From: JAEZVV01 sp036652035
GTDB lineage: Bacteria > Pseudomonadota > Gammaproteobacteria > Burkholderiales > Burkholderiaceae_F
Direction of reading: 5' to 3'
DNA: 64,000 nt
Assembly: GCA_036652035.1 (NCBI GenBank)
Contig: JAVVWR010000003.1
Coordinates: 27,371-91,370 of the forward strand
Each line of letters begins with the position of its first letter. Within the stretch, counting starts at the first letter, position 1. Under the pieces are notes generated by a model. It was not told the origin of the DNA and made no database searches. It saw only the letters and a list, made by a program, of their open reading frames with translations. This document shows positions 26,489 through 33,804 of the stretch, piece by piece. Made by a program: the position numbers and the translations under genes.

Positions 26489-27814
26489 TCAGGCACGTGG
26501 ATAACGGATAGCCATCAGATCGAGCGCGCGCGCGACGACGGGGCGGCGATCGGGCTTGCCCGCCGCGGTCTGCGGCAGCTGGGTCACGAAGGCGATGCGA
26601 CGTGGCCGCTTGTGGGGCGAGAGTCGCGCGGCGATGGCGGCGATCAGATCGTCGATCGGTGGCGGCGCGCCGTCGGCCACCAGCAGTGCGACGACGATCT
26701 GGCCCCAGGTCTCGTCGGGCAACCCCAGCACGGTGGCGCTGCCAATGCCGGGGACGGTCTCGAGCGCGTGTTCGACTTCGACCGGATAGACGTTGTCGCC
26801 GCCCGTCACGATCAGGTCGCTGCGCCGGGCATTGACGTGCAGATGGTCGTGGGGGTCGAGCTCGCCCAGATCGCCGGTATCGAACCAGGCCGCGGGATCG
26901 AGCGGTGCCTGGCCCCAGTAGCCGTGCATCAGCATGGCGCCGCGCACCAGGATGCGGCCGTGGTCGATTCTCAAAGCCACGCCTGCGAGCACCCGGCCCG
27001 ATCCGATCGTGGCGCGGTAGCGTTCGCCATAAGGCGTGGCGACCACGTGCGAGCAGGCCTCGGTCATGCCGTAGGTGGCGATCACCGGCGCGCCGGCGGC
27101 ATGAGCCGCGCTCAGCAGTCGGTGCGAGGCCGAGGTGCCGCCCAGCAACAGCGCGCGCAGGGTGCCGGGGGCGCGCCAATCGGGGTGGTGCTCGAGCACC
27201 TTGGCGAGCATGGTGGGCACCAGCGAGGTGAGGGTGACCTTCTGGTCGGCGAGGGTCTGCGGCCAGGTGGTGGCGTCAAACGCGGGCGGAATCGCCACCG
27301 CGCGGCGCGCCGCCAGGCAGCGGGTGAGGATCGACAAACCGCCGACGCGAGCGATCGGCATGCACATCTGCCAGCAGTCATCGTCCTGCCAGCCGATGTT
27401 GGCGCGGCTGGTGCGCGCCGAGGCCAGCAGGTTGGCCTGAGTGATCACCGCGGCCTTGGGGCGGCCGGTGGTGCCCGAGGTAAAGAGCACCGCGGCGGCG
27501 TCGGCCGGCAGTGGCTCGGTGATGGCGTCAGCCTGAGCCAGCAGGGCCGCGCGCTCAAGCTCGGTGAGCTTGGGGTGGAGCATCAGCGCCGCCACGCCGC
27601 GTTCGAGCAGGGCGTAGAGCGTGATGACGGTGGCGAGCGTGTTGGCGCCGGTGAGCGGATAGGGGCGGTGCGCGGCGGGCCACTCGATCGTATCGAGGCG
27701 CTCGCGCGTCAATGCCGCGAGTTCGTCAAAGCAGAACTCGCGACCGTCGATGCGCAGGCCGATTCGCCGCGGCGCTGCGCGCGCCGCGGCCAGGATCGAG
27801 AAGGCTGGACTCAC
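26489..27814 (-). CDS. menE: o-Succinylbenzoate-CoA ligase
   Basis: MenE activates o-succinylbenzoate to its CoA thioester using ATP. The 441-residue adenylate-forming enzyme carries the P-loop LFTSGTTGRPKAAV (about 110-123), ATYGMTEACSHV, FDTGDLGELD, the hinge RRSDLIVTGGDNVYPVEVE and the catalytic Lys in QTAAGKPDRRPV. Length matches MenE (about 450) and is shorter than most acyl-CoA ligases. It starts with GTG (27814), 7 bases after menB, without an evident ribosome-binding site, so translational coupling is likely. Adjacency to menB makes MenE much more likely than another acyl-CoA ligase. Confidence 0.9.
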   Translation of the reverse strand: MSPAFSILAAARAAPRRIGLRIDGREFCFDELAALTRERLDTIEWPAAHRPYPLTGANTLATVITLYALLERGVAALMLHPKLTELERAALLAQADAITEPLPADAAAVLFTSGTTGRPKAAVITQANLLASARTSRANIGWQDDDCWQMCMPIARVGGLSILTRCLAARRAVAIPPAFDATTWPQTLADQKVTLTSLVPTMLAKVLEHHPDWRAPGTLRALLLGGTSASHRLLSAAHAAGAPVIATYGMTEACSHVVATPYGERYRATIGSGRVLAGVALRIDHGRILVRGAMLMHGYWGQAPLDPAAWFDTGDLGELDPHDHLHVNARRSDLIVTGGDNVYPVEVEHALETVPGIGSATVLGLPDETWGQIVVALLVADGAPPPIDDLIAAIAARLSPHKRPRRIAFVTQLPQTAAGKPDRRPVVARALDLMAIRYPRA

Positions 27815-27821
27815 GCGCGGT

Positions 27822-28661
27822 TCAGGGCAGGCGCGGGAACTTGCTGAAGTCGGGCTTGCGCTTTTCGAGGAAGGCGTTCTTGCCTTCCTTGCCTTCTTCC
27901 GAGAGGTAATAGAGCAGGGTGGCGTTGCCGGCCAATTCCTGCAGCCCGGCCTGGCCGTCGCAGTCGGCGTTCAGGGCGGCCTTGAGGCAGCGCAGCGCGA
28001 TCGGGCTGTTGGCGAGCATTTCGCGGCACCACTGCACGGTTTCGGCTTCGAGGCGGGCGAGCGGCACGACGGTGTTGACCAGGCCCATCTCCAGCGCTTC
28101 CTGCGCGCCGTACTGGCGGCACAGGAACCAGATCTCGCGCGCCTTTTTCTGGCCGACGATGCGCGCCATGTACGAGGCGCCGTAGCCGCCGTCGAAGCTG
28201 CCCACGCGCGGGCCGGTCTGACCAAAGCGCGCGTTGTCGGCGGCGATGCTGAGGTCGCAGATCATGTGCAGCACATGGCCGCCGCCCACCGCGTAACCGG
28301 CGACCATCGCCACCACGGGTTTGGGCAGGGTGCGGATCTGGCGCTGCAGGTCGAGCACGTTCAGGCGCGGCACGCCGTCGGCGCCGACATAACCGCCGTC
28401 GCCGCGCACGCGCTGATCGCCGCCCGAGCAGAACGCCAGGTCGCCCGCGCCGGTGAGGATGACTACGCCGATCGACGAGTCGTCGCGCGCGTCGGCAAAG
28501 GCCTGTTCGAGTTCGCGCACGGTCAGCGGGCGGAAGGCGTTGCGCACCTCGGGCCGGTTGATCGTGATCTTGGCGATGCCCTCGGCCTTGTCGTAGAGGA
28601 TGTCGGTGAATTCGCCGGCGGGCTGCCAGGCGGGAATGGCGGGAAGCGTCTGATCGGTCAT
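27822..28661 (-). CDS. menB: 1,4-Dihydroxy-2-naphthoyl-CoA synthase
   Basis: MenB closes the naphthalene ring of o-succinylbenzoyl-CoA and belongs to the crotonase family. The 279-residue protein has MenB-specific sequence throughout: INRPEVRNAFRPLTVREL, SGGDQRVRG, VAGYAVGGGHVLHMICDLSIAA, and TGPRVGSFDGGYGASYMA, which carries the catalytic Ser/Asp. AAGGA is 6 bases before the ATG. It is 46 bases downstream of a Bug-type binding protein and 7 bases upstream of menE. Confidence is high because ordinary enoyl-CoA hydratases lack the FDGGYG segment. Confidence 0.97.
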   Translation of the reverse strand: MTDQTLPAIPAWQPAGEFTDILYDKAEGIAKITINRPEVRNAFRPLTVRELEQAFADARDDSSIGVVILTGAGDLAFCSGGDQRVRGDGGYVGADGVPRLNVLDLQRQIRTLPKPVVAMVAGYAVGGGHVLHMICDLSIAADNARFGQTGPRVGSFDGGYGASYMARIVGQKKAREIWFLCRQYGAQEALEMGLVNTVVPLARLEAETVQWCREMLANSPIALRCLKAALNADCDGQAGLQELAGNATLLYYLSEEGKEGKNAFLEKRKPDFSKFPRLP

Positions 28662-28707
28662 CAGGGATCCTTATGAAAACGGGGTGGCGTCAACGGCAGC
28701 GCCGGGG

Positions 28708-29697
28708 TCAATGGTCGTTGCGGGCGCCCGAGCTTCGAACCAGCTCGGCCCAGAGGGTCGATTCCGACTGGATGTGGCGGGCGAATTCGGCGGGCGAACC
28801 GGGCACGGGCTGGGCGCCGCGAGCGATCAGCCCGGCGGCTACCTGCGGGTCGGCCAGGGTTTGGCGGATCGCGGCGTTGAGCTGGTCGATGATCGCCGGC
28901 GGCGTGCCGGCAGGCGCAAGAATGCCATCCCAGGCGCCGAGCGCGAAACCGGGCAGTCCGGCCTCAGCGATGGTGGGGAATTCGGGGGCCGAGGTCGCAC
29001 GCCGCGCGGTGGCCACCGCCAGTCCGCGCAGCTTGCCGCTCCGAACCTGCGGCAGGGCGTTGGGCATCACGTCGATCATGAGCGGAGTGCGGCCGGCGAT
29101 CACGTCCATCATGGCCGCGTTGCCGCCGCGGTACGGGATGTGGACGATGTCGATTCCCGCCAGGGTCTTGAAAAGCTCGCCCGCCAGATGCGAGGTGGTG
29201 CCGTTGCCGGCCGAGGCGAAATTGAGCTTGCCGGGGTTGGCGCGGGCGTAGCGGATCAGTTCAGCGACGTTCTTGACCGGCAGGCTGGGATGGACCACCA
29301 GCATCGGCGCGATTTCGGTCAGGCGGGAGATGGGCGCGAAATCGGCCACCGGATCGAAGCGCAGATTGCCGTACAGGCTCTGGTTGATCGCGTGGGTGCC
29401 GTTGGTGCCGTAGAGCAGGGTGTAGCCGTCGGCGGGGGCGCGTGCCACGGCTTCCGCGCCAACATTGCCGCCCGCGCCGGCGCGGTTCTCGATCCACACC
29501 GGCTGGCCCAGGGCCTGCGACAGCCGGGGCACGATGCTGCGGGCGATCGCATCGGCGCCGCCGCCGGCGGGAAACGGCACCACCAGCCGGATCGGCTTGT
29601 CGGGGTAGGCGGCGCTGGCGGTGCCGGCCACGATCCAGGCCAGGAGCAGGACGGCGCGGCGAATCCAGGCGGGGTTGATCAGAGCACGCAGACTCAT
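28708..29697 (-). CDS. Bug/TctC family tripartite-tricarboxylate-type solute-binding protein
   Basis: A 329-residue periplasmic protein with a signal peptide (cleavage near GTASA-AYPDKP) and the family hallmarks YPDKPIRLVVPFPAGGGADAIAR, VENRAGAGGNVGAEAVA, HIPYRGGNAAM and GILAPAGTPPAIIDQLN. Bug proteins bind small organic acids or amides and occur in large numbers in Burkholderiales, mostly as orphans without TctAB permease genes, as here. It sits 46 bases upstream of menB on the same strand and 155 bases downstream of a LysR regulator, so it may share a transcript with menBE. Ligand unknown. Confidence 0.92.
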   Translation of the reverse strand: MSLRALINPAWIRRAVLLLAWIVAGTASAAYPDKPIRLVVPFPAGGGADAIARSIVPRLSQALGQPVWIENRAGAGGNVGAEAVARAPADGYTLLYGTNGTHAINQSLYGNLRFDPVADFAPISRLTEIAPMLVVHPSLPVKNVAELIRYARANPGKLNFASAGNGTTSHLAGELFKTLAGIDIVHIPYRGGNAAMMDVIAGRTPLMIDVMPNALPQVRSGKLRGLAVATARRATSAPEFPTIAEAGLPGFALGAWDGILAPAGTPPAIIDQLNAAIRQTLADPQVAAGLIARGAQPVPGSPAEFARHIQSESTLWAELVRSSGARNDH

Positions 29698-29852
29698 TGG
29701 CGCGACCGGCTCCGGTTAGGGAAAAGCGAGCAATTATCCGCGCGCCCCTTGGGGCGCAGAAGGCTTTGGGGGAAATTCATAGCCGCTGACCGTGGCGCCG
29801 GCGTCGCGCCAATGCGACGGTGCGCGGGTAAGTCCCGATCGTCTTCGCTCTT

Positions 29853-30755
29853 TCAGTCGCGTGACTTGAGGGCGGCGAGCGACCACTCCGAGAAGAAGTT
29901 GAGAAAGCTGCGCGCCGCCGGGGGCAGTTCGACGCCAGCGCGTCGGATCACGCCAAAGCAGCGCGTGATGACGGGCTCGGTGAGCGGGATCACGGCCAGC
30001 GAATCGCTCTTGTGCGGCAGCGCCAGGCGCGGGATCGCGGCGACCCCCACGCCGGCTTCGACCAGCCCGAGCAGGCTCGAGACGCGCCGCACTTCGCACA
30101 CCGGCCGCGAGCGAGGCTGCCAGCCCAGGCTGCGGTCGATCACGCGGCGGTTGCCGTTGTCCTGCGACAGGCTGAGGTAGTCGCTCTGGACCAGTTCGCG
30201 CCAGGTCAGGCGCGAGCGGGTGGCGAATTCATGGTCGGGGTGGCAGATCGCGACATACGAGTCGCTGAAAATCGGGCGGTAGTCGAAATTGCCGTCCTGC
30301 TCGCCGAGAAAGCTGAAACCGAAGTCGACCTCGCGATTGGCGACGCTGCTGAGAACGTCCTGCGCGCCGCCATCGACCACCAGGACGCGGACTCCGGGGT
30401 AGCGCGCCCGGAAGGCGATCAGGGCATCGGGCAGCAGGTAGCGCACGGCCGAGGTGACACAGGCGATGCGGACCTCGGGCACTTCGGCGCTGGCGCTCAG
30501 CCCGATGTCGAGCAGAGCGTGTTGCAGATCGTGCAGAAGCTGGCGCGCGCGGGGTTCGAATTCGCGGCCGACCGCGGTGAGCTCGACCGAGCGCGTGGTG
30601 CGCTCGAAGAGGCGCACGCCGAGCGATTCCTCGAGCTTGTCGATGCGCCGGCTGATCGCGGGCTGGGACACGTGGATGGCGTCGGCCGCGGCACGAAACG
30701 ACGAGCGCTCGGCCACCGCGACGAACGCTCGCAGATCATCAAGACTGAAATTCAC
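29853..30755 (-). CDS. LysR family transcriptional regulator
   Basis: This 300-residue protein has the LysR winged helix-turn-helix at residues 1-60 (FVAVAERSSFRAAADAIHVSQPAISRRIDKLEESLGVRLF) and a periplasmic-binding-like effector domain (about 90-300) with RVLVVDGGAQDVLSSVANREVDFGFSF. It lies just upstream of the Bug protein on the same strand. LysR proteins are often divergent from their target; here the same-strand order suggests it could control the Bug-menBE unit or itself. The effector is unknown. Confidence 0.92.
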   Translation of the reverse strand: MNFSLDDLRAFVAVAERSSFRAAADAIHVSQPAISRRIDKLEESLGVRLFERTTRSVELTAVGREFEPRARQLLHDLQHALLDIGLSASAEVPEVRIACVTSAVRYLLPDALIAFRARYPGVRVLVVDGGAQDVLSSVANREVDFGFSFLGEQDGNFDYRPIFSDSYVAICHPDHEFATRSRLTWRELVQSDYLSLSQDNGNRRVIDRSLGWQPRSRPVCEVRRVSSLLGLVEAGVGVAAIPRLALPHKSDSLAVIPLTEPVITRCFGVIRRAGVELPPAARSFLNFFSEWSLAALKSRD

Positions 30756-30842
30756 CGTGCGATTGTGGGCCGGCAGCCCGCCGCCGGCTTGATCTGCCGC
30801 AGCCGTGACGATCGGGGGGGAGTGAGCCGCGAGCGCGCTGCA

Positions 30843-30872
30843 ACGGGAGCCGGCGGGGTGACCGGCTCCCGT
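30843..30872 (-). terminator. Hairpin after binding-protein gene
   Basis: Perfect 11-bp stem ACGGGAGCCGG / CCGGCTCCCGT starts 5 bases past the stop of the ModA-like protein on the minus strand. T-run is minimal (TTGC), so efficiency is uncertain. It would separate the reductase operon from the LysR gene. Confidence 0.6.
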
Positions 30873-30877
30873 CGGGC

Positions 30878-31669
30878 TTACGGGGTCGTGAGCGGCTCGA
30901 GGCCGGTCTTGCTGATGATCGGCGCGGCGGCCGGCGACTTGAAGAAGCGGATCAGGTCTTGCGCGGCCTGCGGGTTCTTCGAGTGGGTCGCGATGCCGGC
31001 CGAGAAGGTGGTGACCTTTTGCACTTCAGGTGGCAGCACGCCGACAAAGTCGATGCCGGCGATCGGCAGCAGCTCGCTCACCTGCTGGAAGCCGATTTCG
31101 GCGTCGCCGCGGGCGACCACGGTGCCGACGCGGATGCTGACGATGCGCTGGCTCTTGTCCTTGACCTGATCGACCACGCCCAGCTTCTGATAAAGCTCGT
31201 TGGCGATGTAGGTGCCGCTGGCGCTGGCCGAGTAGGCGATCGACTTGGCATCGAGCAGGGTGCGCGTGAGCGCTTCGACGCTCGAGATATCGGGCTTGGG
31301 CGCGCCGGCGCGCACCGACATGCCGATCTTGGAGTCAACCAGATCAACCCGGCTGCCGGCTTTGACCTGGCCCTTGGCGATCAGTTTTTCGAGCGCGGGA
31401 GCGGCCAGGATCACGATGTCGACGTCTTCGCCGCGGTTGAGCCGGCTCGGAATCGAATCCGCGGCACCGCCTTGCGAGGCGCCGTAAGCGCTGGCGACGG
31501 TGTGGCCGGTGGTGCGCTCGTATTCGGGAACGAGCTGCTTGTAGGCGGCGGTAAAGCCGCCCGAGGTCATCACCTTGATCTCGGTGGCGGCGGCAGCGCC
31601 GGCGAAGAACAGCGCGCTGGCGGCGAGCGCAGCGGATTTCAGAAGGAAGCGACGCGACAGGGATGGCAT
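30878..31669 (-). CDS. Periplasmic ModA-like solute-binding protein
   Basis: This 263-residue protein has an N-terminal signal with a Tat-like SRRFLLKS followed by a hydrophobic core and an AAAATEIKV junction. The mature part resembles molybdate-binding-type proteins: VMTSGGFTAAYKQLVPEYERTTGH, SRLNRGEDVDIVILAAPALEKL, IAYSASASGTYIANELYQKLG and ARGDAEIGFQQVSELLPIAGID. There is no permease or ATPase gene nearby. It is 47 bases after the flavoprotein gene and probably in the same operon. Proteins of this subgroup often bind organic acids rather than molybdate; ligand unknown. Confidence 0.82.
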   Translation of the reverse strand: MPSLSRRFLLKSAALAASALFFAGAAAATEIKVMTSGGFTAAYKQLVPEYERTTGHTVASAYGASQGGAADSIPSRLNRGEDVDIVILAAPALEKLIAKGQVKAGSRVDLVDSKIGMSVRAGAPKPDISSVEALTRTLLDAKSIAYSASASGTYIANELYQKLGVVDQVKDKSQRIVSIRVGTVVARGDAEIGFQQVSELLPIAGIDFVGVLPPEVQKVTTFSAGIATHSKNPQAAQDLIRFFKSPAAAPIISKTGLEPLTTP

Positions 31670-31716
31670 GGCTTTAGGGGTCCTGAGAATGAATCGAGCG
31701 GTGAGATGGGCCGAGA

Positions 31717-33135
31717 TCAGGCTTGGATGTAGGCGACGGCTTCGCGCGCGGCGATCGGGCCGAAGGTGAACAAGGCGGTCATCGAATTGCCGCCCAGACG
31801 GTTTTTGCCGTGCACGCCGCTGGTGACTTCGCCTGCGGCATACAAGCCCTTGACCACGCTGCGGTCGGCGCGCAGCACGCGGGTGCGCGGGTCGATCCGC
31901 ACGCCGCCCATGGTGAAGTGGATGCCGGGCTGGACTTCGATCGCATGGAAGTCGGCGGCCACCAGCGGGCGCGGCATGTCGGCGCGGCCGAATTCGGCGT
32001 CCTTCTTGTCGGCCTGGTAGCGGTTGTAGGCGGCGATGGTGGCGGCAAGACCCTGGCCATCGACACCAATCTTCTGCGCCAGGGCGGCGGCGGTGGCGCC
32101 GGACTTGATCAGTCCCAGGTGGTCGTAGCCGTCCATCATTTTCATGCTGGTGCGAACGCCGTGATCGAAGATCAGGAAGGCGCTACGGCCGGTCTGCTTG
32201 AGCACCGCCGCCGAGGCCCGGTCGCGGGTGGTGACTTCGTCAACAAAGCGGCGGCCTTCGCGGTTGACGAGGATGGCGCCGGCACCGCGCACGGTTTCGC
32301 TGATCAAAGTCTTGGAGCCGACCGCCTGGGTCGGGTGGATCTGGATCAGATCGAGGTCGTAGACATCGCCGCCCAGGCCTTGCACCAGTTCCTGGCCGTC
32401 GCCCGTGGTGCCGGGCTGGCCGGTGCTGGTGAAGCGAGCGAAATCGGGGCGGTACTTGGCGACGCGTTCGGCGTTGCTGCCGTAACCGCCGCTGGCAATG
32501 ATCACGGCCTTGGCGTCGATGGTGTAGGGCACGCCGCGGGCGTCTTGCACCACCACCCCGGCGGCGGCGCCGTTGGCGCCCTTGACCAGCTCGACCACGC
32601 GCGAGCGGGTGCGCACCGTGATGCCGCGCTGGAGGGCCGCGGCGTAGAGCACGCGGGTGACGTAGGGGCCAAAGGCGTGGCCGCCGGCGGGCTGGTGCGT
32701 GCGCACCGCGCTCGCGCCACCGCTGCGCTTGAGATTGGGAAATTCGCCGCCAATGGCGGTGAGCCAGTCGACCGCGTCGGACGAGCCGCGGGTCATGATC
32801 TCGACCAGCGCCGGATCGTTATGGTCACGGCCGCCCTTCATGGTGTCGGCGTACATCGAGCGCCAGTCGTCCTTGACCTCTTTCTGGCCCTGCAGCTGGG
32901 TGCCGGCGGCGTTCATGCCGCCGGCGGCGAGCTGGGTATTGCCGCCGATCACCGGCATCTTCTCCAGCACGACCACCTTGGCGCCCAGGTCGGCCGCGGT
33001 CACGGCTGCGGCCAGACCCGCGCCGCCGGCGCCCACCACCACGATGTCGCAGCTTTCGCGGCGAGCCGCGGCCTGACTCATCGCCGGCAGCAGCATGGCC
33101 GACGATCCCATGATCAAAAAGTTTCTTCTTTGCAT
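31717..33135 (-). CDS. Tat-exported FccA-type flavoprotein reductase (fumarate reductase-like)
   Basis: The 472-residue flavoprotein starts with a twin-arginine signal (MQRRNFLIMGSSAMLLPAMSQAAA), then the FAD-binding GAGGAG (35-40) and EKMPVIGGNT. The catalytic set is complete: His267 (IQIHPT), Glu280, Arg304 (TTRDRAS), His406 (PGIHFTMGG) and Arg446 (GKNRLGGN). The spacings 37, 102 and 40 equal those of His365, Arg402, His504 and Arg544 of Shewanella FccA. Unlike FccA the heme domain is a separate protein encoded just upstream. Substrate could be fumarate, or a related acid such as methacrylate; from memory, urocanate reductases have Tyr where this protein has His267. AAGGAGA precedes the chosen start at 33135. 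Confidence 0.92.
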   Translation of the reverse strand: MQRRNFLIMGSSAMLLPAMSQAAARRESCDIVVVGAGGAGLAAAVTAADLGAKVVVLEKMPVIGGNTQLAAGGMNAAGTQLQGQKEVKDDWRSMYADTMKGGRDHNDPALVEIMTRGSSDAVDWLTAIGGEFPNLKRSGGASAVRTHQPAGGHAFGPYVTRVLYAAALQRGITVRTRSRVVELVKGANGAAAGVVVQDARGVPYTIDAKAVIIASGGYGSNAERVAKYRPDFARFTSTGQPGTTGDGQELVQGLGGDVYDLDLIQIHPTQAVGSKTLISETVRGAGAILVNREGRRFVDEVTTRDRASAAVLKQTGRSAFLIFDHGVRTSMKMMDGYDHLGLIKSGATAAALAQKIGVDGQGLAATIAAYNRYQADKKDAEFGRADMPRPLVAADFHAIEVQPGIHFTMGGVRIDPRTRVLRADRSVVKGLYAAGEVTSGVHGKNRLGGNSMTALFTFGPIAAREAVAYIQA

Positions 33136-33146
33136 TGGGCTCTCCT

Positions 33147-33539
33147 TCACTTCTTGGCCTGGCCCGGCATTGGCATGTCGAACGAATGGCATTGCAGGCA
33201 ATACGACTCACCCTTCTTGTGCGCGGTGTGGCAGGTCAGGCAGTCGATCTGCGCCAGGTGCGAGTCGTGCGGATTGATGTGCTGGTTGACGAGCTTGGCG
33301 CGGGTGAGCTCGGCCAGCTTCTTCATGTCGCCATGGCAGTTGATGCAGGCCTGATGGGTCTCGGCCAGGCTTTTTTCGGCCGGCAGGCTCTGCGGGTTGG
33401 CGCTGCTGTGACAGGCGCTGCAGGGCACTTGGCGCTGGGCATGCCTGGTGGCGAGGTCGGATGCGGTAGACGCCGCGTGGGCGGAGATCGCGGCCAGGCC
33501 AAAGGCCAGAGCGGCGATGCGGGCGATCAGTGGGTTCAT
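33147..33539 (-). CDS. Periplasmic tetraheme cytochrome c
   Basis: This 130-residue secreted cytochrome has a Sec signal peptide (about 1-22, ending SAHAAS) and four CxxCH heme sites: Cys40-His44, Cys65-His69, Cys100-His104 and Cys114-His118, with further His residues as possible axial ligands. The layout resembles the N-terminal tetraheme domain of Shewanella flavocytochrome c. Its stop lies 11 bases before the flavoprotein start, so it is the natural electron donor subunit. It would receive electrons from a membrane quinol dehydrogenase of the NapC/CymA type, which is not in this window. Confidence 0.94.
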   Translation of the reverse strand: MNPLIARIAALAFGLAAISAHAASTASDLATRHAQRQVPCSACHSSANPQSLPAEKSLAETHQACINCHGDMKKLAELTRAKLVNQHINPHDSHLAQIDCLTCHTAHKKGESYCLQCHSFDMPMPGQAKK

Positions 33540-33631
33540 AGGGCGCTTGGGGTTGCGCCGAAGCCGGCGCGGGGTGAGTGATGCGCCATTGTTGGAAGTC
33601 GCGGGAGCGATAAGAAGTGAGTTTTTTGCAG

Positions 33632-33658
33632 CGATTGATGCGGCCGGCTGATCAATCG
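33632..33658. promoter_or_regulatory. Operator-like inverted repeat upstream of the cytochrome-flavoprotein operon
   Basis: CGATTGAT and ATCAATCG form a perfect 8-bp inverted repeat with an 11-base GC-rich centre, located 93-119 bases upstream of the cytochrome start. The arms contain TTGAT/ATCAA, but the spacing rules out a standard FNR site. It may be a site for the NarL-type regulator encoded upstream. The rest of 33540-33804 shows no further clear element apart from an AT-rich stretch (33617-33629) that may be part of the promoter. Confidence 0.5.
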
Positions 33659-33804
33659 TCGGGTGCGCCAGATCGATTCGCTGCGCGCCAGAGCCGGCGC
33701 GGGATTGAGGCGCTACGAATAATCCCGGAGGGGGACGGTTGGCGCCGGTCGGCGAGGGAATTCTCGGGGTGGGTGGCGGCCGCCTGACGCGGCGCCGCCA
33801 CGCT

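Noticed and set aside
31717..33539. Urocanate reductase as the specific call for the flavoprotein
   Set aside because: The His at 267 matches fumarate-type enzymes, and no histidine-utilisation gene is nearby.
33632..33658. Reading the inverted repeat as an FNR box
   Set aside because: TTGAT and ATCAA half-sites are 11 bases apart; FNR needs 4. Kept only as an operator of unknown owner.
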